From: Alligator mississippiensis
Lineage: Eukaryota; Chordata; Crocodylia; Alligatoridae
NCBI RefSeq assembly: GCF_030867095.1
Contig: NC_081837.1
Location: 17,006,501-17,070,500, forward strand
Reading direction: 5' to 3'
DNA: 64,000 nt
A program made the position numbers and the translations under genes. This document shows, piece by piece, positions 33,989 through 45,138 of the stretch. The notes under the pieces are model-generated. The model was not told where the DNA came from. It was given only the letters and a program-made list of their open reading frames with translations, and searched no databases. Every line of letters begins with the position of its first letter. Position 1 is the stretch's first letter.

Positions 33989-35953
33989 CTGCGGAATAGC
34001 AGAAGACTGAAAACACAGATGTTACAGTGCACCCAGCCCTGAGACTGTGGTGTCCAATGGGAGGAGGTTGTCTCGTAAACTACCATCCAGCTGGATAGCC
34101 TTAAACTATCTTCTCTTGGTGAAAGGGCTAACACTGAAGAGGAGGCAGCAGACTCCGTACTGGGACAAAGTCTCTGCTGCTACAGTGGGGATGGCTCCAA
34201 AGGCATCTCACTCATTGGTGCTTTCAGGGAATTTGTCCCCATTACTCCCAAGATAATCATTGCCAGACACACTCATGGAGCACAATGATGGGGTGTCCTG
34301 CTATGCGTCCAGAGCTTTGAGTTCATGCCAAAGGTCATCCCCTGTCGGCATGGGTACCTAGTCATTCTGGTGGGAGAGTCAAACTTGGCCAGATATGATG
34401 TAAGCCATGTCACTTCCTTGTGTGCTGCTGGCTACAGAAATGAGCATGCCTGAACCATAGCCCAATGGACTGCTAAGTTTGGGAGGAACTTTGAGATCCC
34501 CATAGGCTGGTGCATGCATGTGTCTTCTTGCCATTCCCTGATGATTCCCATAGCATCCCCAAGAATCTACTTTTGTTGTTGCTGAATCCAGTCACAGATC
34601 TGACAAGCTCCCCTGCATCATGGGGGAGTTCTGAGCTGGAAATGGATTCAAATCTCCTAGCAAACCTTTGAGGTTGCGGTTCAAATGCCCCTTCCCCAAC
34701 TCCAATTGCAAAACAACTTCCTCCACAGCAAAGTAACTTTGTGCTGGGCCCTCTGAAACCACCTGGTGACTTCAGGCCCATATCTGAGGCGTCTCTCCAT
34801 CACTTGCAGCTTGTACAGTGAGGTGAGAAGCCTTTCTGAAAGCCATTCTAGCTTTACCACAAGGTGTGGGTTAGATGCAGAATGACAGGCGAGGCTCTTG
34901 CTGGTGTTATGCAGAGGACCTGACGGACGGCCTACACCAGCCTTAAAATCTGTTATCTAAACCAGCAGTGGCCCCTTAATCTTTCTCATGGCTCAGTCCC
35001 ATGATATGACTTGTCCCTCATCCTATGACCCTCTGCTTTATGCACTGTACCATTCTCTGCAGCTCTGGTATTTTTTTCCTCCTACACCACAGGGACAGTT
35101 CCTCCACCAGAGGGCACCACAGTAACAACATCCAGGCTAAGCAAAAGCATTCAAGGAGCCACACTTAAAAAAAGCTCCCCATCTGCTGTAGGAATGAAAA
35201 TTGTTCCTCTTTAAAACACAGGGACAGGGGGTTGTAAGGACTTAGAACAGGGCCTGCCCTGCAGAGCTCAGGGGAGGGGCTACATTGAAGTGGCAAACAT
35301 GGGCAGAGCTTATAGGCAGCTCAGGATTGAGCCCACCTCTATTCATACCAGGTCTGGACTCTGAGCAAATACAAGGGTTGGCTTTTCCTCGCCCTCTGTC
35401 ATCCAGTCTGGGGCAGAGGGGATATCTTCCTTTCCCTTGATGGACCTGAGTGATGTGCTTGGGGCCCCCTGGAACAAAGCCTAGGCATGGCATGTTGGGA
35501 CTTGAGGGCAGGTACTGGGCTTCAGCAGGCCAACCCGGGAGACACGGCACCAAGCTGGCACCTCTTTGAGGTCCTGGTGGAACAGGGTTCAGTGAGGGAA
35601 GGAGATGAGAGCTGGTATGAAGATGGAATAGAGGGAGTGGGGCTAGGGCATCCTGCTGGATTTCCTTTGCCTCTCACTACATGCCAGTGTCACCTGCTGC
35701 AAATGATTCTGCCCCTCCCTGCATAGCCCTGATACCTTCAAACAGCCGAGGGGCAGGGGGCTCCACTTGGCTCCTCTTGTCAGTCACCCCAGACATCCCC
35801 CTGAATGTCAGGCAGGAGAAAGCAAGCTCCGGTACCAGAGAGGAGGGAGGAAGGCACATAAGCAAGAGGTGACTGGGGCAAGGCGGGTGGTGAGTGGGGG
35901 TCTAAGGGGCAGCAGCAGCGAGGAAGTGCGGCTCTTGCCTCATTAACTCTCAC
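33989..35953 (-). other. SRRM3 intron between exons 6 and 7 (1,965 nt)
   Basis: Nothing recognised as coding. A segment near 34,960-35,220 has repeat-like wording (CCAGCAGTGGCCCCTTAATC), possibly a decayed transposon, with no ends found. Confidence 0.75.
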
Positions 35954-35989
35954 CTGTGTCTTCTCTTCTTCCGGGATCCAGACTCAGAC
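35954..35989 (-). CDS. SRRM3: SRRM3 coding exon 6: 36-nt exon, SESGSRKKRRH
   Basis: The exon is 36 nt and codes SESGSRKKRRH (residues 140-150), flanked by split Arg codons AG|G on both sides. Mammalian SRRM3 has an almost identical SDSGSRRKRRHR stretch at this point. The acceptor is a good pyrimidine tract, TTGTTCCTCTCCCAG (AG at 35,990-35,991). The donor is GTGAGA (GT at 35,952-35,953). It is too short for simple open-frame detection and was found by frame continuity from exon 5. The small size and phase 2-2 make it skippable in frame. Confidence 0.9.
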
Positions 35990-37427
35990 CTGGGAGAGGA
36001 ACAAGAGGGAAACAGGAGACTGGCTGAGATGAGCAACAAGGGATTCAACCTTGCCGCTTACTACTAACTGCGAGGGCTCCTAAGGAAGGATGTCTTCATC
36101 CCAGAAGTGGAGGGAAGGAGGCCAGTATTTCAGTGGTGCATCCATCCACCCATCGATCTATCAATCTAGCTAGCTCTTCTTGGGCTGAAAGGTGGAGCCC
36201 GAAGGTGTTGAGGACAGCCACTTCTCCTCAGCCATTGGAGCCTGAGCCATGTGAGTCACTGTGCACAGCAGGTGTTCATCATCCAGTGCTCCCAGGGGGC
36301 TTTCCTCAGGGATTCAGGGCCCATGTCTCCCTGGCCCCAGCCTTGGGATCTTCTGCTTGCTGAGTCTGGCACGTGGGCAGACTCAGAGACAAACTAGGAA
36401 GCAGGGAGAACCCCAGTGTACACTGAAACCCATTTCCTGACCTGGGGTGCTCTGCCCTCCTCTTGAGGAGCTGGTGTTTGGCTATAGAAGTGGGCAAGTG
36501 GAGCTGATCCTTTTACCCCTGGCAGTAGAGGCTCATACTATACATCTCCCATGGGTGGCAGGTTCAATGCCTGCTCCTAACTGCCCGCTGTGGGGTGCCG
36601 CAGCCTCACTTCTGTATGTATCACAGCTCCCCACATCTTGCCTCCACCACAGGAGGTGTTATTCCCAGGAATGTGCTGCCTGCCCTGGGTGGCCGCTGAC
36701 CTTCCCATTTCCCCATTTCCAAGGCCTAGGGCAGGTGGGGGTGGCTCCCAGCACCTCCATCTGCTGCAGCATCCTCCTTAGATCCATCCCAATCACTCTG
36801 TGAACTATGGGCTATTCAATGCTGTTCATTTATCAAACCTGGTTGACACCCAACCTGGGCTGGGGCAGACATGGGATGACTTCATTATTGGGGACGGGGG
36901 TGGGGGGGGAGGTTAGGGGCAAGCGCTGAGCTGGGATCTGTGCTGTGGCAGAGACAGTGGGCAGCCTGGGCAGATGCTTTGTAAGCAGCCGGCTGGTTGC
37001 CATGCATTATTCACAGCCATTGGTATCTGCAGTGCATCACTGACTTCAAACAGGCTGGCTGCTGCTGGATTCATGCTGGGCTCCAGCCAGCCCTGCTGTG
37101 AAGCTATGGCATGGGGGAGGGGAGGCAACTGGGCCCATTCTCTTGCTCCCTGTCCCCTCCCACCACTCTCCCTGCCAAAGCCAGTGACAGTATAACCTTT
37201 TCTGCTTCCACCTGGTCTTGGCCTCTGCCTACTTGCATTAGCTGAGGGGGTGCATCAGGGCCCTTGACTCCCACTCCCACTCCAGCCTAAGGGAACAAAG
37301 AAGAATGGGGCTGCAGCCTGGGACCAGCCAATGAGGGGAGACTGAAGTCCAAGAGGGTGGACAGGGATGAAGGGAATCTGTGGGATGGATGAGATGCGGG
37401 GCAGGACAGTGCTGGCCTCAGCTTTAC
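35990..37427 (-). other. SRRM3 intron between exons 5 and 6 (1,438 nt)
   Basis: Ordinary intron with a plus-strand G-run tract near 36,893-36,914. Open frames are unrecognised. Confidence 0.8.
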
Positions 37428-37496
37428 CTGTCTCGTCTGTGCTTCTTCCCAGCCTTCTTCTTCTTCTCCTTCCGGACTGGTGAGGAGCTGTCCCCA
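37428..37496 (-). CDS. SRRM3: SRRM3 coding exon 5: Lys-rich segment
   Basis: The exon is 69 nt and encodes residues 117-138: GDSSSPVRKEKKKKAGKKHR, then RD. It continues the alternating SSSP / poly-Lys character of exon 3 and ends in the KKHRRDR-S motif of SRRM3. The acceptor is TTTGCTTTGCAG (AG at 37,497-37,498) and the donor is GTAAAG (37,422-37,427). The junctions are AG|T (Ser) on entry and AG|G (Arg) on exit, phase 2 at both ends. The role is inferred as part of the basic low-complexity linker between cwf21 and the RS region. A plus-strand open frame here is a shadow. Confidence 0.93.
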
Positions 37497-38877
37497 CTGC
37501 AAAGCAAACACAGGGGTGGTGAATGGGGATGGTCAGGGTTTGGGCAGGCAGAGGCTGAGGGGCAAACACCCCAACACCTAGTACCCAGTGGGTCCCTCAA
37601 CCCCCTCCTTTTGAACCCAGCATGGGGCTCTAGAAGAAAGAACACCCTGGCCTGAAATATCTAATCAGCCTGAGATTTCTCCAAGTGGCCTAAGGGATTA
37701 GGACACCTCACTGATATAGAAATCTTTTTCTTGTGGGCTAATAATTTGTTAAAATGTTGACTAAGAAAATCACTGAAATTTATTTTTTTTCAACCCGTTT
37801 TAACCAGTTCTAAATCATGCTTCCTGTTCTGTCTCAGTGCTGTCTTGTGGGGGCAGTGGGATCTCGTGGGAGTTAGGCCAGAGAGAGGGCTATAGGCCCA
37901 GTTGTCCTGATTTGTATTCTAAGCCATAAATTACCTCAGACTCTCCATCATGGGCCAGCCTCAGTATGCCTGGTGAGGACACAAAGGGGTTTGAGCTAAC
38001 AGGAGCCCCCACAGTCTGCAGTCTAACAGCTCCTATATCCAATCTTAAATGAGATCCAGATTTTCCAAAGAGCTGGAAGCAGGATTTCCCAGAGTGCTCA
38101 GCCCTGGCCCACTGAAGTCAAAGGTACAGCTGCCTTTTGCAGATGCAGAAATTTGCAAGTGGGACACTGGGACCCAGCTGGGACAAATCAGCAGTGCTTT
38201 GCTGACTTCCATGGAGCTGGATGGATAGAGCCAGCTGGGGGAATGGCTCCTAACCCAGCATGTTGCTTGTTAAAGGAAACTTTTGCTGGCAGGGTCTGCC
38301 ATGCTGTTAGAGTGAGCTGGCTGCACAGAAGGATCTCACCTGAGCTCACTTAGAGCACAGGCAACAAGAAAGAGTCACAAGCTTCAACATGGGCTGGTCA
38401 CAAGCCTGGGAAGCTGGGCATCCCTATGCATGGCTGAGACCTGTGAAGTCTGATCTGCCATCTCGTCCTGCCTCACTGCCAGCAGCTGGCTGGGCTAGAG
38501 CTGGCTCAGCATTTTCTGTCCTAGCCATCTCTACTTGTGGTATGGACATTGCTTTAGACCCCCTGGAACAGGCTGCATGTACCCAGCTGCTTCTGCTCCA
38601 GGGCAGAGCCAGGCAGAGAGGCAGCAGCCCCAGCAGCAACTTGATGTCAGCTATAGGACTAGGCAATATCTACCCTATTTCTGGGATAACTGGGCATGTT
38701 CTGACCACAGTGTCAATTGGGTAAGTGCAAGGCAGAAGCTGCGGAAAGAACTCAGGGTTTGGAGTTACCTGGAGCCAAGGAAACTCATCCAAAGATGCCT
38801 GATGCTGGCTTCTCCCCACCCAACCCACCCCTTTGGCAACCCACTGGGGCAGCGCGGGGTTTTACCGCAGCACTCAC
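37497..38877 (-). other. SRRM3 intron between exons 4 and 5 (1,381 nt)
   Basis: No additional exon or recognisable repeat. Near 38,070-38,130 there is old-repeat wording (CCCACTGAAGTCAAAGG). Confidence 0.75.
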
Positions 38878-38907
38878 CTGCGCTCGGAGCCAGGTTTCCT
38901 CTTTTTG
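38878..38907 (-). CDS. SRRM3: SRRM3 coding exon 4: 30-nt exon, KKRKPGSER
   Basis: The exon is only 30 nt, encoding KKRKPGSER (residues 107-115) with split codons at both ends (CG|C Arg before, AG|T Ser after). The acceptor is ATGGCAG with AG at 38,908-38,909, preceded by a short and interrupted pyrimidine tract. The donor is a strong GTGAGT (38,872-38,877). The frame is exact between exons 3 and 5, and the R-KKR start matches the SRRM3 sequence that follows GGHRRS in mammals. At 30 nt and phase 2-2 it sits at the upper size limit of microexons. It has a strong donor and a weak acceptor, so regulated inclusion is plausible but not shown. Confidence 0.85.
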
Positions 38908-39537
38908 CTGCCATTGCACCCCGGGGACGGCAGAGAAACAGAGAACCCATGTTAGTGAAAGCGTCTGCCTGCTGAGCAGCCAGCCTACAGCCTGCATGGG
39001 GTGAGCATAGGGACCAGGGTGGGGCTGGGACCAGGGCAGAATCTGGGCTCAAGAGGGCTCTCGCTGTTGGGCTCAGCCCTTGTATAGGGTCTAAGGACCA
39101 AATCCTGCCCGCATCAGCATCTCCACACTGGCAGGGGGGAGGAAAGGGCTGAGCTGGATGTCTGCATGCGCCCTCCCATCACGGTGACTGTGTGATTGTG
39201 CATCTCTTAATGACATAATGACATGTGCAGATTATCACCTGCACTTACACTAATTGCCTCATTAAGACATGGCATTGCTGAGCAGGGAAACATGACTGGG
39301 CTGGTTGGATCCCCTACACCGTGAAGGGAAAAAATAAATGAAATTTGCAAACATACCCAAGTGCCCATCAGACAAACTGGGGGGGAGTGGGGGGCAGTTG
39401 TGGGGGAAGGGAGAATGCACTCAAGGTACGAGAGCCTTCCATGTGCTGGGCATTGCAGGCAATGCATAGCTTCCAACCCCCCTTCCCCCGCTCCATGCTG
39501 GGTCTCTTGCTCTTAGTCTGCATTTGAGCCTCAGTAG

Positions 39538-39800
39538 CCATGTTTACTTGTGCATTAATGCACTTTTTCTAATGCTCATTAAATTTAGTACCTCCAATGT
39601 GAGGTACTTAATTAATGTGCGTTAATGTGCACTTAATGTGCTAATGCACAGTAGCACATTGGTATGCCTTTTCAGTTACACTTAATGCACAGTAGACAAC
39701 TTTATTGTGCAATAGCGTAATGTCATGGGTTTTTATGTGATGCTGTAATGCTCAGTAAAATAGACTACTGAGCATTAAAGTGCATGTGTAGATGCGCCCA
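39538..39800. mobile_element. MITE-like repeat rich in TTAATGCAC/GTGCATTAA words
   Basis: The left end (CATGTTTACTTGTGCATTAA) and the right end (CATTAAAGTGCATGTGTAGA then TGCGCCCA) form imperfect terminal inverted repeats. The inside is made of TAATGTGC/GCACATTA words. It is the same family as 42,949-43,138. The right end abuts a TG-rich tract. Confidence 0.55.
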
Positions 39801-40215
39801 GTGTGTGTGTGTAGGCCAGGAAAAGGATGTGTGTCCTTATGCTATGTGTCTGTCTGTCTGCCTCCATGTGTGTCAGCTATGTGCATGTGTCTGCTGCTAT
39901 GTACGTTTCTGTCTCCTTCATCTTTATGTTTGTGCATGTGTACATCTACCTACCTCTGTTCTTTGTGTGTCTGTGTGTGTAGTGTCTGTGTCTCTCTATG
40001 TGTCTGCACAGGTCTCATTCCATGTGTGTCTCCAGATGTCTGTGCACAACTCTCCTTGTGTGTGTCTGTATGTGTCTTTCCATTGTAACCCTCACTGCGT
40101 GCCTCTGTGCGGTGTGGCCCTCTGTGCATGTCTCACTATCTGCTGACCTGTGCATGGGTGGGATGGAGATGCAGATCTCAGGATGGGATCAATCTGTCTG
40201 TCTGTCTGTGGGTGT
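39798..40215 (+). repeat. TGTG/TGTCTG-rich low-complexity tract
   Basis: About 400 bases dominated by GTGTGT, TGTCTGTC and TGTGTCTC words. Cys/Val/Ser-rich plus-strand open frames here are artefacts of the repeat. In the SRRM3 sense it is CA/GACA-rich. Confidence 0.85.
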
Positions 40216-42117
40216 CTGGCTCCTGGCTCCCAGCCTGGGCAGCAGCATCCTGACCCCTGCATGAACAGTGATGCAGCACCCAAGCTGCACCTGGTAGAAC
40301 AGCTATGTTCTGGCACACTCTGCCACCTGGTGGCAGCTGGCTGGCATGGCATGCCTGAGGTTTTAGGCCATTCTCCTACTCTGGGGTCACATTGGTGGCA
40401 GGGGGATGGATGGGGAGTCAGACTTAATGGCAAGGCAAATGTGCAATCCCTGCTAGCAGCCCTGCAGGTGGAATGATTCACTCCCTCTCACCCCACATCT
40501 CCAAAAACTTGTAACGAGTTTTGGACAAGCATGGATTCTGGCACTTGACCTATTCAGTGAGTCAACTCAGCTCTTAAAGTGGGGGTGGCCTACTGATTTC
40601 TAGGGCTCATATGCCATGACAGAGCTTGAAGAAGGGGAAATGCTATGCCAACCTCTCTTAGCACCTATCCATCTGCCTGCCTATCTGTTCACCTATCTGC
40701 ATTGCCAAGATGCTGATACCCTCTGTCTCTCCCCTGAAGAAGATGTATGGACACAGGGATCCTGGCTGGGCACTGCTGGGGCCCATCATCTGCCTGCCCT
40801 GGCAGCATTGTCCTGTGTGCTTTTTAGAGTAGTGCTCACAGTAGGTGTCTCCCGGCAGCTCCACCAGCCAGGGACACCAGGTCTGTTTCCCACTGCAGTG
40901 GGGAGGTATAAAGACCATGGTGCTGGCAGGGCATTGGCTGTGGATACCACTGCCAGCTTGGCAGAGCTGGGGGAACTGAGTCTGGCTCCTGACAGGGAAG
41001 AGGGATGATGAAGTATGTGGAGCAGCTTGAATCACCACAGGGAGGAAGCCATCCCTACTCCACAGGGCCCACTCAAGGCATCTCTTCCCAGCTCAACACC
41101 ATCTCCTGCTGCGTGCAGATCCCAGCAAGATGCAGAACTCATGCCATGCCTAGGCACCAGCTCCTTAGTGCTGCTTGCTCCGCTCTGCACAGTCATCAGT
41201 GGGCTCACACACTGGGAAGAAGCTGTGCAGAGAGAGGAATGGGGCATTCCGCAGACAGCGGGCAGGGGGTCGGGGGGCAGCAGTGTCACTGTGGTGCCAG
41301 CAGCTCAGACTTTCCTTTTCGCAAGCTCCACACCTCAGCCGGCTGGGTGCCTCTGTGGAAGCAGAGGTAGCACAGCACAGTGCTGCTGGGCCCAGGACCT
41401 TGCCTCTCCACCTGGGAGTGAAGCAGCTGGTGGGTTTTCAGACTGGGAGCAGCATAGAGGTGGAACTGCCCTGGTAGGTCCATGGGCACCAGCAGGGGCT
41501 GCTCACTTACAGCATGCACCCACACGCACTGTGGGGCCAGGCCAGGGCATGGCCCTGCTCTCCAGCCTGGGCCATTTCTCTTGAGCTTTCCCATCCAGGG
41601 CATTCTGCCCATTTGCTACCCAGTTGCACCATGCTGGATGCTGAAGCAGGACCTTCCTGCAGGTGCCAGGTCCAGCACTGCCATGCTACAGTCCCCCTGC
41701 ACCTGAGCCACCCAGCAGTTTGCAAACGGTAAAGTGAGGGTCTGTGACTCCTGTTGTGCTCCACCTTTCCTCTGCCAGAGGCCCTTCCCCCAATTGGCTT
41801 TAGGTCACCTGCACCCCTGCAGCTGAGCAAGGGGGAGCTCCAGGCAGCTTCAAGGGATGACGTGGGAGCTTAGGAGATGGATACAGCAAGGACAGGCCTG
41901 TGCTGAAGCTCTGATTAGCTCCTGCAAGTTGGGGGTGACCTCAGGTTAGAGGGATGAGCAAGAGTGGCAAGACTTCATTGTAAACCAGTCTCTTGAGGGG
42001 ACTGCTACTCCCTCCTTGCAGAGCAGGCCACCTGAGGCACAGGACTTGCCTTGCCCAGCTCCCCCTGCCCAGCTCTGGGGCTGGCAGGGAGGTACAGGGG
42101 GTGTCCAGGCCACTCAC

Positions 42118-42198
42118 CGGCTCCGGCGATGCCCTGATTTCTTTTTCTTTTTCTTCTTAGGTGGAGGAGAGGTGGAGCTGCTCGACCTCCTCTTCAGC
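42118..42198 (-). CDS. SRRM3: SRRM3 coding exon 3: Ser tract followed by poly-Lys
   Basis: The exon is 81 nt and codes residues 80-105: LKRRSSSSTSPPP, then seven Lys in a row, then SGHRRS. The SSSS-xSPPP-K7-xGHRRSR pattern is characteristic of SRRM3 as I know it from mammals. The acceptor is CTGCTGCAG (AG at 42,199-42,200) and the donor is GTGAGT (42,112-42,117 on the opposite strand). The junction with exon 2 makes AG|G (Arg). The exon ends in CG of a split Arg codon. The Lys run is a likely nuclear-localisation and RNA-contact segment by family analogy. The plus-strand open frame across this exon is a shadow. Confidence 0.93.
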
Positions 42199-42948
42199 CT
42201 GCAGCAGGGAGAGATGAGAGGAGGGTAAGGATTAAAAATGCACCTGCAGATGCCCCTGCCCAGGCCTCATGCTGGCTGTATTCCCCAGCACCACCCTGGG
42301 GAGTGCCTATGTGGAGAGACGCAGGCCACTGGCTTTGGAAGCAGGAGTGTTTGGGACTGGGGGCGTGTGAGCACATGCTGGGGCAGGGGTGGACAGGAGT
42401 GTGTTTAGCACTCTGTAGGCCTGGAGCCATGTGTGAGGGGCTGGGGCATGACTGTGACAAGGCCTGGATACAAGGGTCTCACCGGCTTCTGCCTCAGCAT
42501 GACTAGGACCCACAGAGCTGGGCCATGCAGCAGGCAAGCAATGATGGCAGCAGGCTGGCCTGTGGGCTCTCTGTGGGGCACAAGTGCAATGAGACACATG
42601 GTAAACCTTCAACCTGTAGGTGAATGGACCTGCCCTACAGAGGGATCATGCCTGCCTGTCCCTGCCACACTGAGGGGCAGATCCAGTGGGGCTGGACGCC
42701 TGCAGGGTGAATAAGGAGTCAACCTTTCTCATCTCTGAGAGCAAATTGTTTTTAACAGCAGCAGCATTTGCCAGCACTGGGAGAGCAGGCCCCAGGGCTC
42801 AGCACAGGCCAGAAGAACAGCAAACACCTACGCCAGGCTAGCCAGGCTGCTCCAAGCATGGGTAAGCGACTTTGTGGGAGAAGGATGAAGCAAGGAGCAG
42901 CCAGGCTCATGTCCAGGTGGTTGCCATGTGTCTGCCACAGGGATATAC

Positions 42949-43138
42949 TGGACGCATCTACATGTTTGTTAATGCACTTTTGCTAATGTGCATTAAATTT
43001 ACTGACTGTGTTGTGAGGTACTAGAAAAAGGCACATTAGCCTATTTTAATGCACATTAGCAAAAGGGCACTTTTTGTGGCACTTAAAACTCATTAAAATA
43101 GGTGAATGTGCATTAAAGTGCACATGTAAATGCACCCA
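42949..43138. mobile_element. MITE-like repeat, about 190 bp, imperfect terminal inverted repeats
   Basis: The left end TGGACGCATCTACATG pairs with the right end CATGTAAATGCACCCA (12 to 13 of 16 positions), and the next bases (AATGCACTTT and ATTAAAGTGC) continue the symmetry. The interior has TAATGTGCATTAAA and its inverted copies. It is non-coding, and the same family as 39,538-39,800. Confidence 0.6.
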
Positions 43139-44727
43139 ACTGAGAAGCAGTCTATAGCAAACAGACACCTGCAGCGATGTAACACTGCCTGGTTCATTTA
43201 TTGGCCCCAACGGTGAGCTTGGCCCACTATGTTCTTGATGCCTTGTAGTAATTAATGGGACCGTACAAATCCTGCCAGAAAACCAGGATTTTTTTTCCAC
43301 TGGAAAGTCTGAATGGGAATCTGTGTGGGAAATAGTTTAATCCAATATTGTTGGGTTTTCCCACAAAAGCTGATTTAAGCTGCACATTTTCATTTCCATT
43401 AACATTATTTTAGTTTAAACAAAGTGATGTTTTAACTAGAAATGACCGGAAACTGTTCAGTTTTCAGAAACTAAAAATCCCAAATGACACTGCAGGCCGG
43501 AACAAACCAAAAGTGTCTGTTTCGATATTTCCTTTGAGAACAAATTGATTTTTATTTAATGAGAACTGGCGTTTTCCTGCAAAAGAGCCCCCAAATCATT
43601 ATTTTGATGACACTTCCTTTTTCAGCAGGAAAATATTCTACATAGGAAATGTTGGCTAACTTCACAGCATGCTACGCAGAATCCTCCATAGCAATGCTAT
43701 GTGTGTGTGCCTGGAGAGTGGCTCACAAAGCATGGCACAGAGGCAATATGCTGGCAAAGTGTGCTGCATCGCCCTCTTTGGTCACTAGAGGATAACACCC
43801 TACTGCTGCTGCCAGCTAGCTGAGTAGTGCTTGTAGCTCCAGCAGGACAAGCCCATGCTGCTCACTGCAGATGCTGAGCAGTAAACCTCAAGGTTGTGGG
43901 CCTCTGCATGTGAGATAAATAGCTGCTGCCGGTGTACAATGCCTGGCACCACAGACCTGCACTGCTTCCCCCATCTGGAGGATGATGGATGCTCACATTA
44001 GCTGCCAGGGCTGCAGAGGCAAAGGCACCAAGGTTGTTTTAAGGAGCAATCTGTTCCAGGCCCCTTGTGGGAACTGATGGGCTGCAATCAAAGCTCGCAC
44101 AGGGTCCAGCCTGGCTCCCATTCTCACCTCATATTCAAAGGGGAGAAGCTTAAGGACACCTGTCAGCCACTGTTCTTCCTCATTCGTAAATGCCTTCCAG
44201 CTCCACGAAGCCCACCTGTCTGTAGAAAATGCAACCTAGCCAGGGCCCTTGTGCTGCCAGTCACCTGTGTTGGGATGAGGATCCTGATCCAGAGTTGAGA
44301 TGAGATAGGTGGGGGCTTAGCTGTGGCAGCCTTGGGCATACACTGCTCCTTTAAGAAGGGCTGCAGGGAACAAGGCTCAGAGCTGAGCATTGGAGCTGTG
44401 GAAAGCAGCCTGGTTGCTGCTGTGTCCCTGGACTTTCCTCGTACCGACCAGTGAAGCAGCTTGTTCATCTCCTGCACTGAGGCAGGGCTGATCCAAAGCT
44501 CTCTGAAGCCAACAGGAAGGCTCTGACTGAGCTTCATAGCTTCAGATCAGGTCCTCAGTGCTTGAAACAAGTCTCAAGGGCTGGATAGATGAAATACTGA
44601 CCCCAGCATAGTCAGCATATCAGGGGTGTAGAAGTAGTGCACAGGCAGCTAAAATCCTTAAACCAGAGTAATTTTACTCAATTTGCTGGAGAATTACCCC
44701 TGGAAGAACTGGGGGAGTGAGTTACAC

Positions 44728-44812
44728 TGACATAGATAATAGTATCTATGTCAGTGTCTCTATGTATCTATGTATCTATTGTATCTATGTATCTAGTGTA
44801 TCTATGTCCACA
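44728..44812 (+). repeat. (TATC/TATG)n tetranucleotide repeat
   Basis: Repeated CTATGTAT and CTATTGTAT units over about 80 bases. Confidence 0.85.
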
Positions 44813-44847
44813 TCCATCCTGGGGTAGCCTTTGTGAAAAATCTAGAG

Positions 44848-45138
44848 CAGTGGTTCTCAGCCTTTCTAGACTCCAGGCACCCTTGGAAAACACAACTCTT
44901 ATATTTTCATTCATTTTTGACTATGGAATAATAACAGAGCAATTCTTCTGTCACAAAGAACTCAGAAAGCCGGGCCGAATGTTTGTGATACTATGGTTTC
45001 CTACTGGAAATATCCAGGTTTCTTTGGTGAAACATGCTTGCACACCTAACAGTGCTAACATTACGGGGCACCCCTAGCACCTCTGAAAGGATTGCAAGGC
45101 AGCCTGGTCTGCCCTGGCACCCTGGTTGAAAATCACTA
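44848..45138. mobile_element. hAT-type MITE inserted at a TCTAGA site, 291 bp
   Basis: The left end CAGTGGTTCTCAGCC (44,848-44,862) is matched in inverted form by GGTTGAAAATCACTA (45,124-45,138), with a few mismatches from the ideal CAGTGGTTCTCAACC. The left flank is ATCTAGAG, which fits the nTCTAGAn target preference of this hAT group. The right flank no longer matches. Internal wording (CTCCAGGCACCC, CGGGGCACCCC) is typical of such MITEs. No coding frame. Confidence 0.7.

Larger units (their letters stand above)
38908..42117 (-). other. SRRM3 intron between exons 3 and 4 (3,210 nt)
   Basis: It holds a MITE-like element (39,538-39,800) followed directly by a long TGTG/TCTG-rich low-complexity tract (39,798-40,215). 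A plus-strand 189-codon open frame at 41,015-41,584 has no recognisable domain and is treated as chance. Confidence 0.75.

Noticed and set aside
39784..40264. Cys/Val-rich plus-strand frames
   Set aside because: They are translations of the TGTG/TGTC low-complexity tract.
41015..41584. 189-codon plus-strand open frame in SRRM3 intron 3
   Set aside because: No recognisable domain or exon structure, GC-rich low-complexity context, overlapped by open frames of similar quality in other frames.
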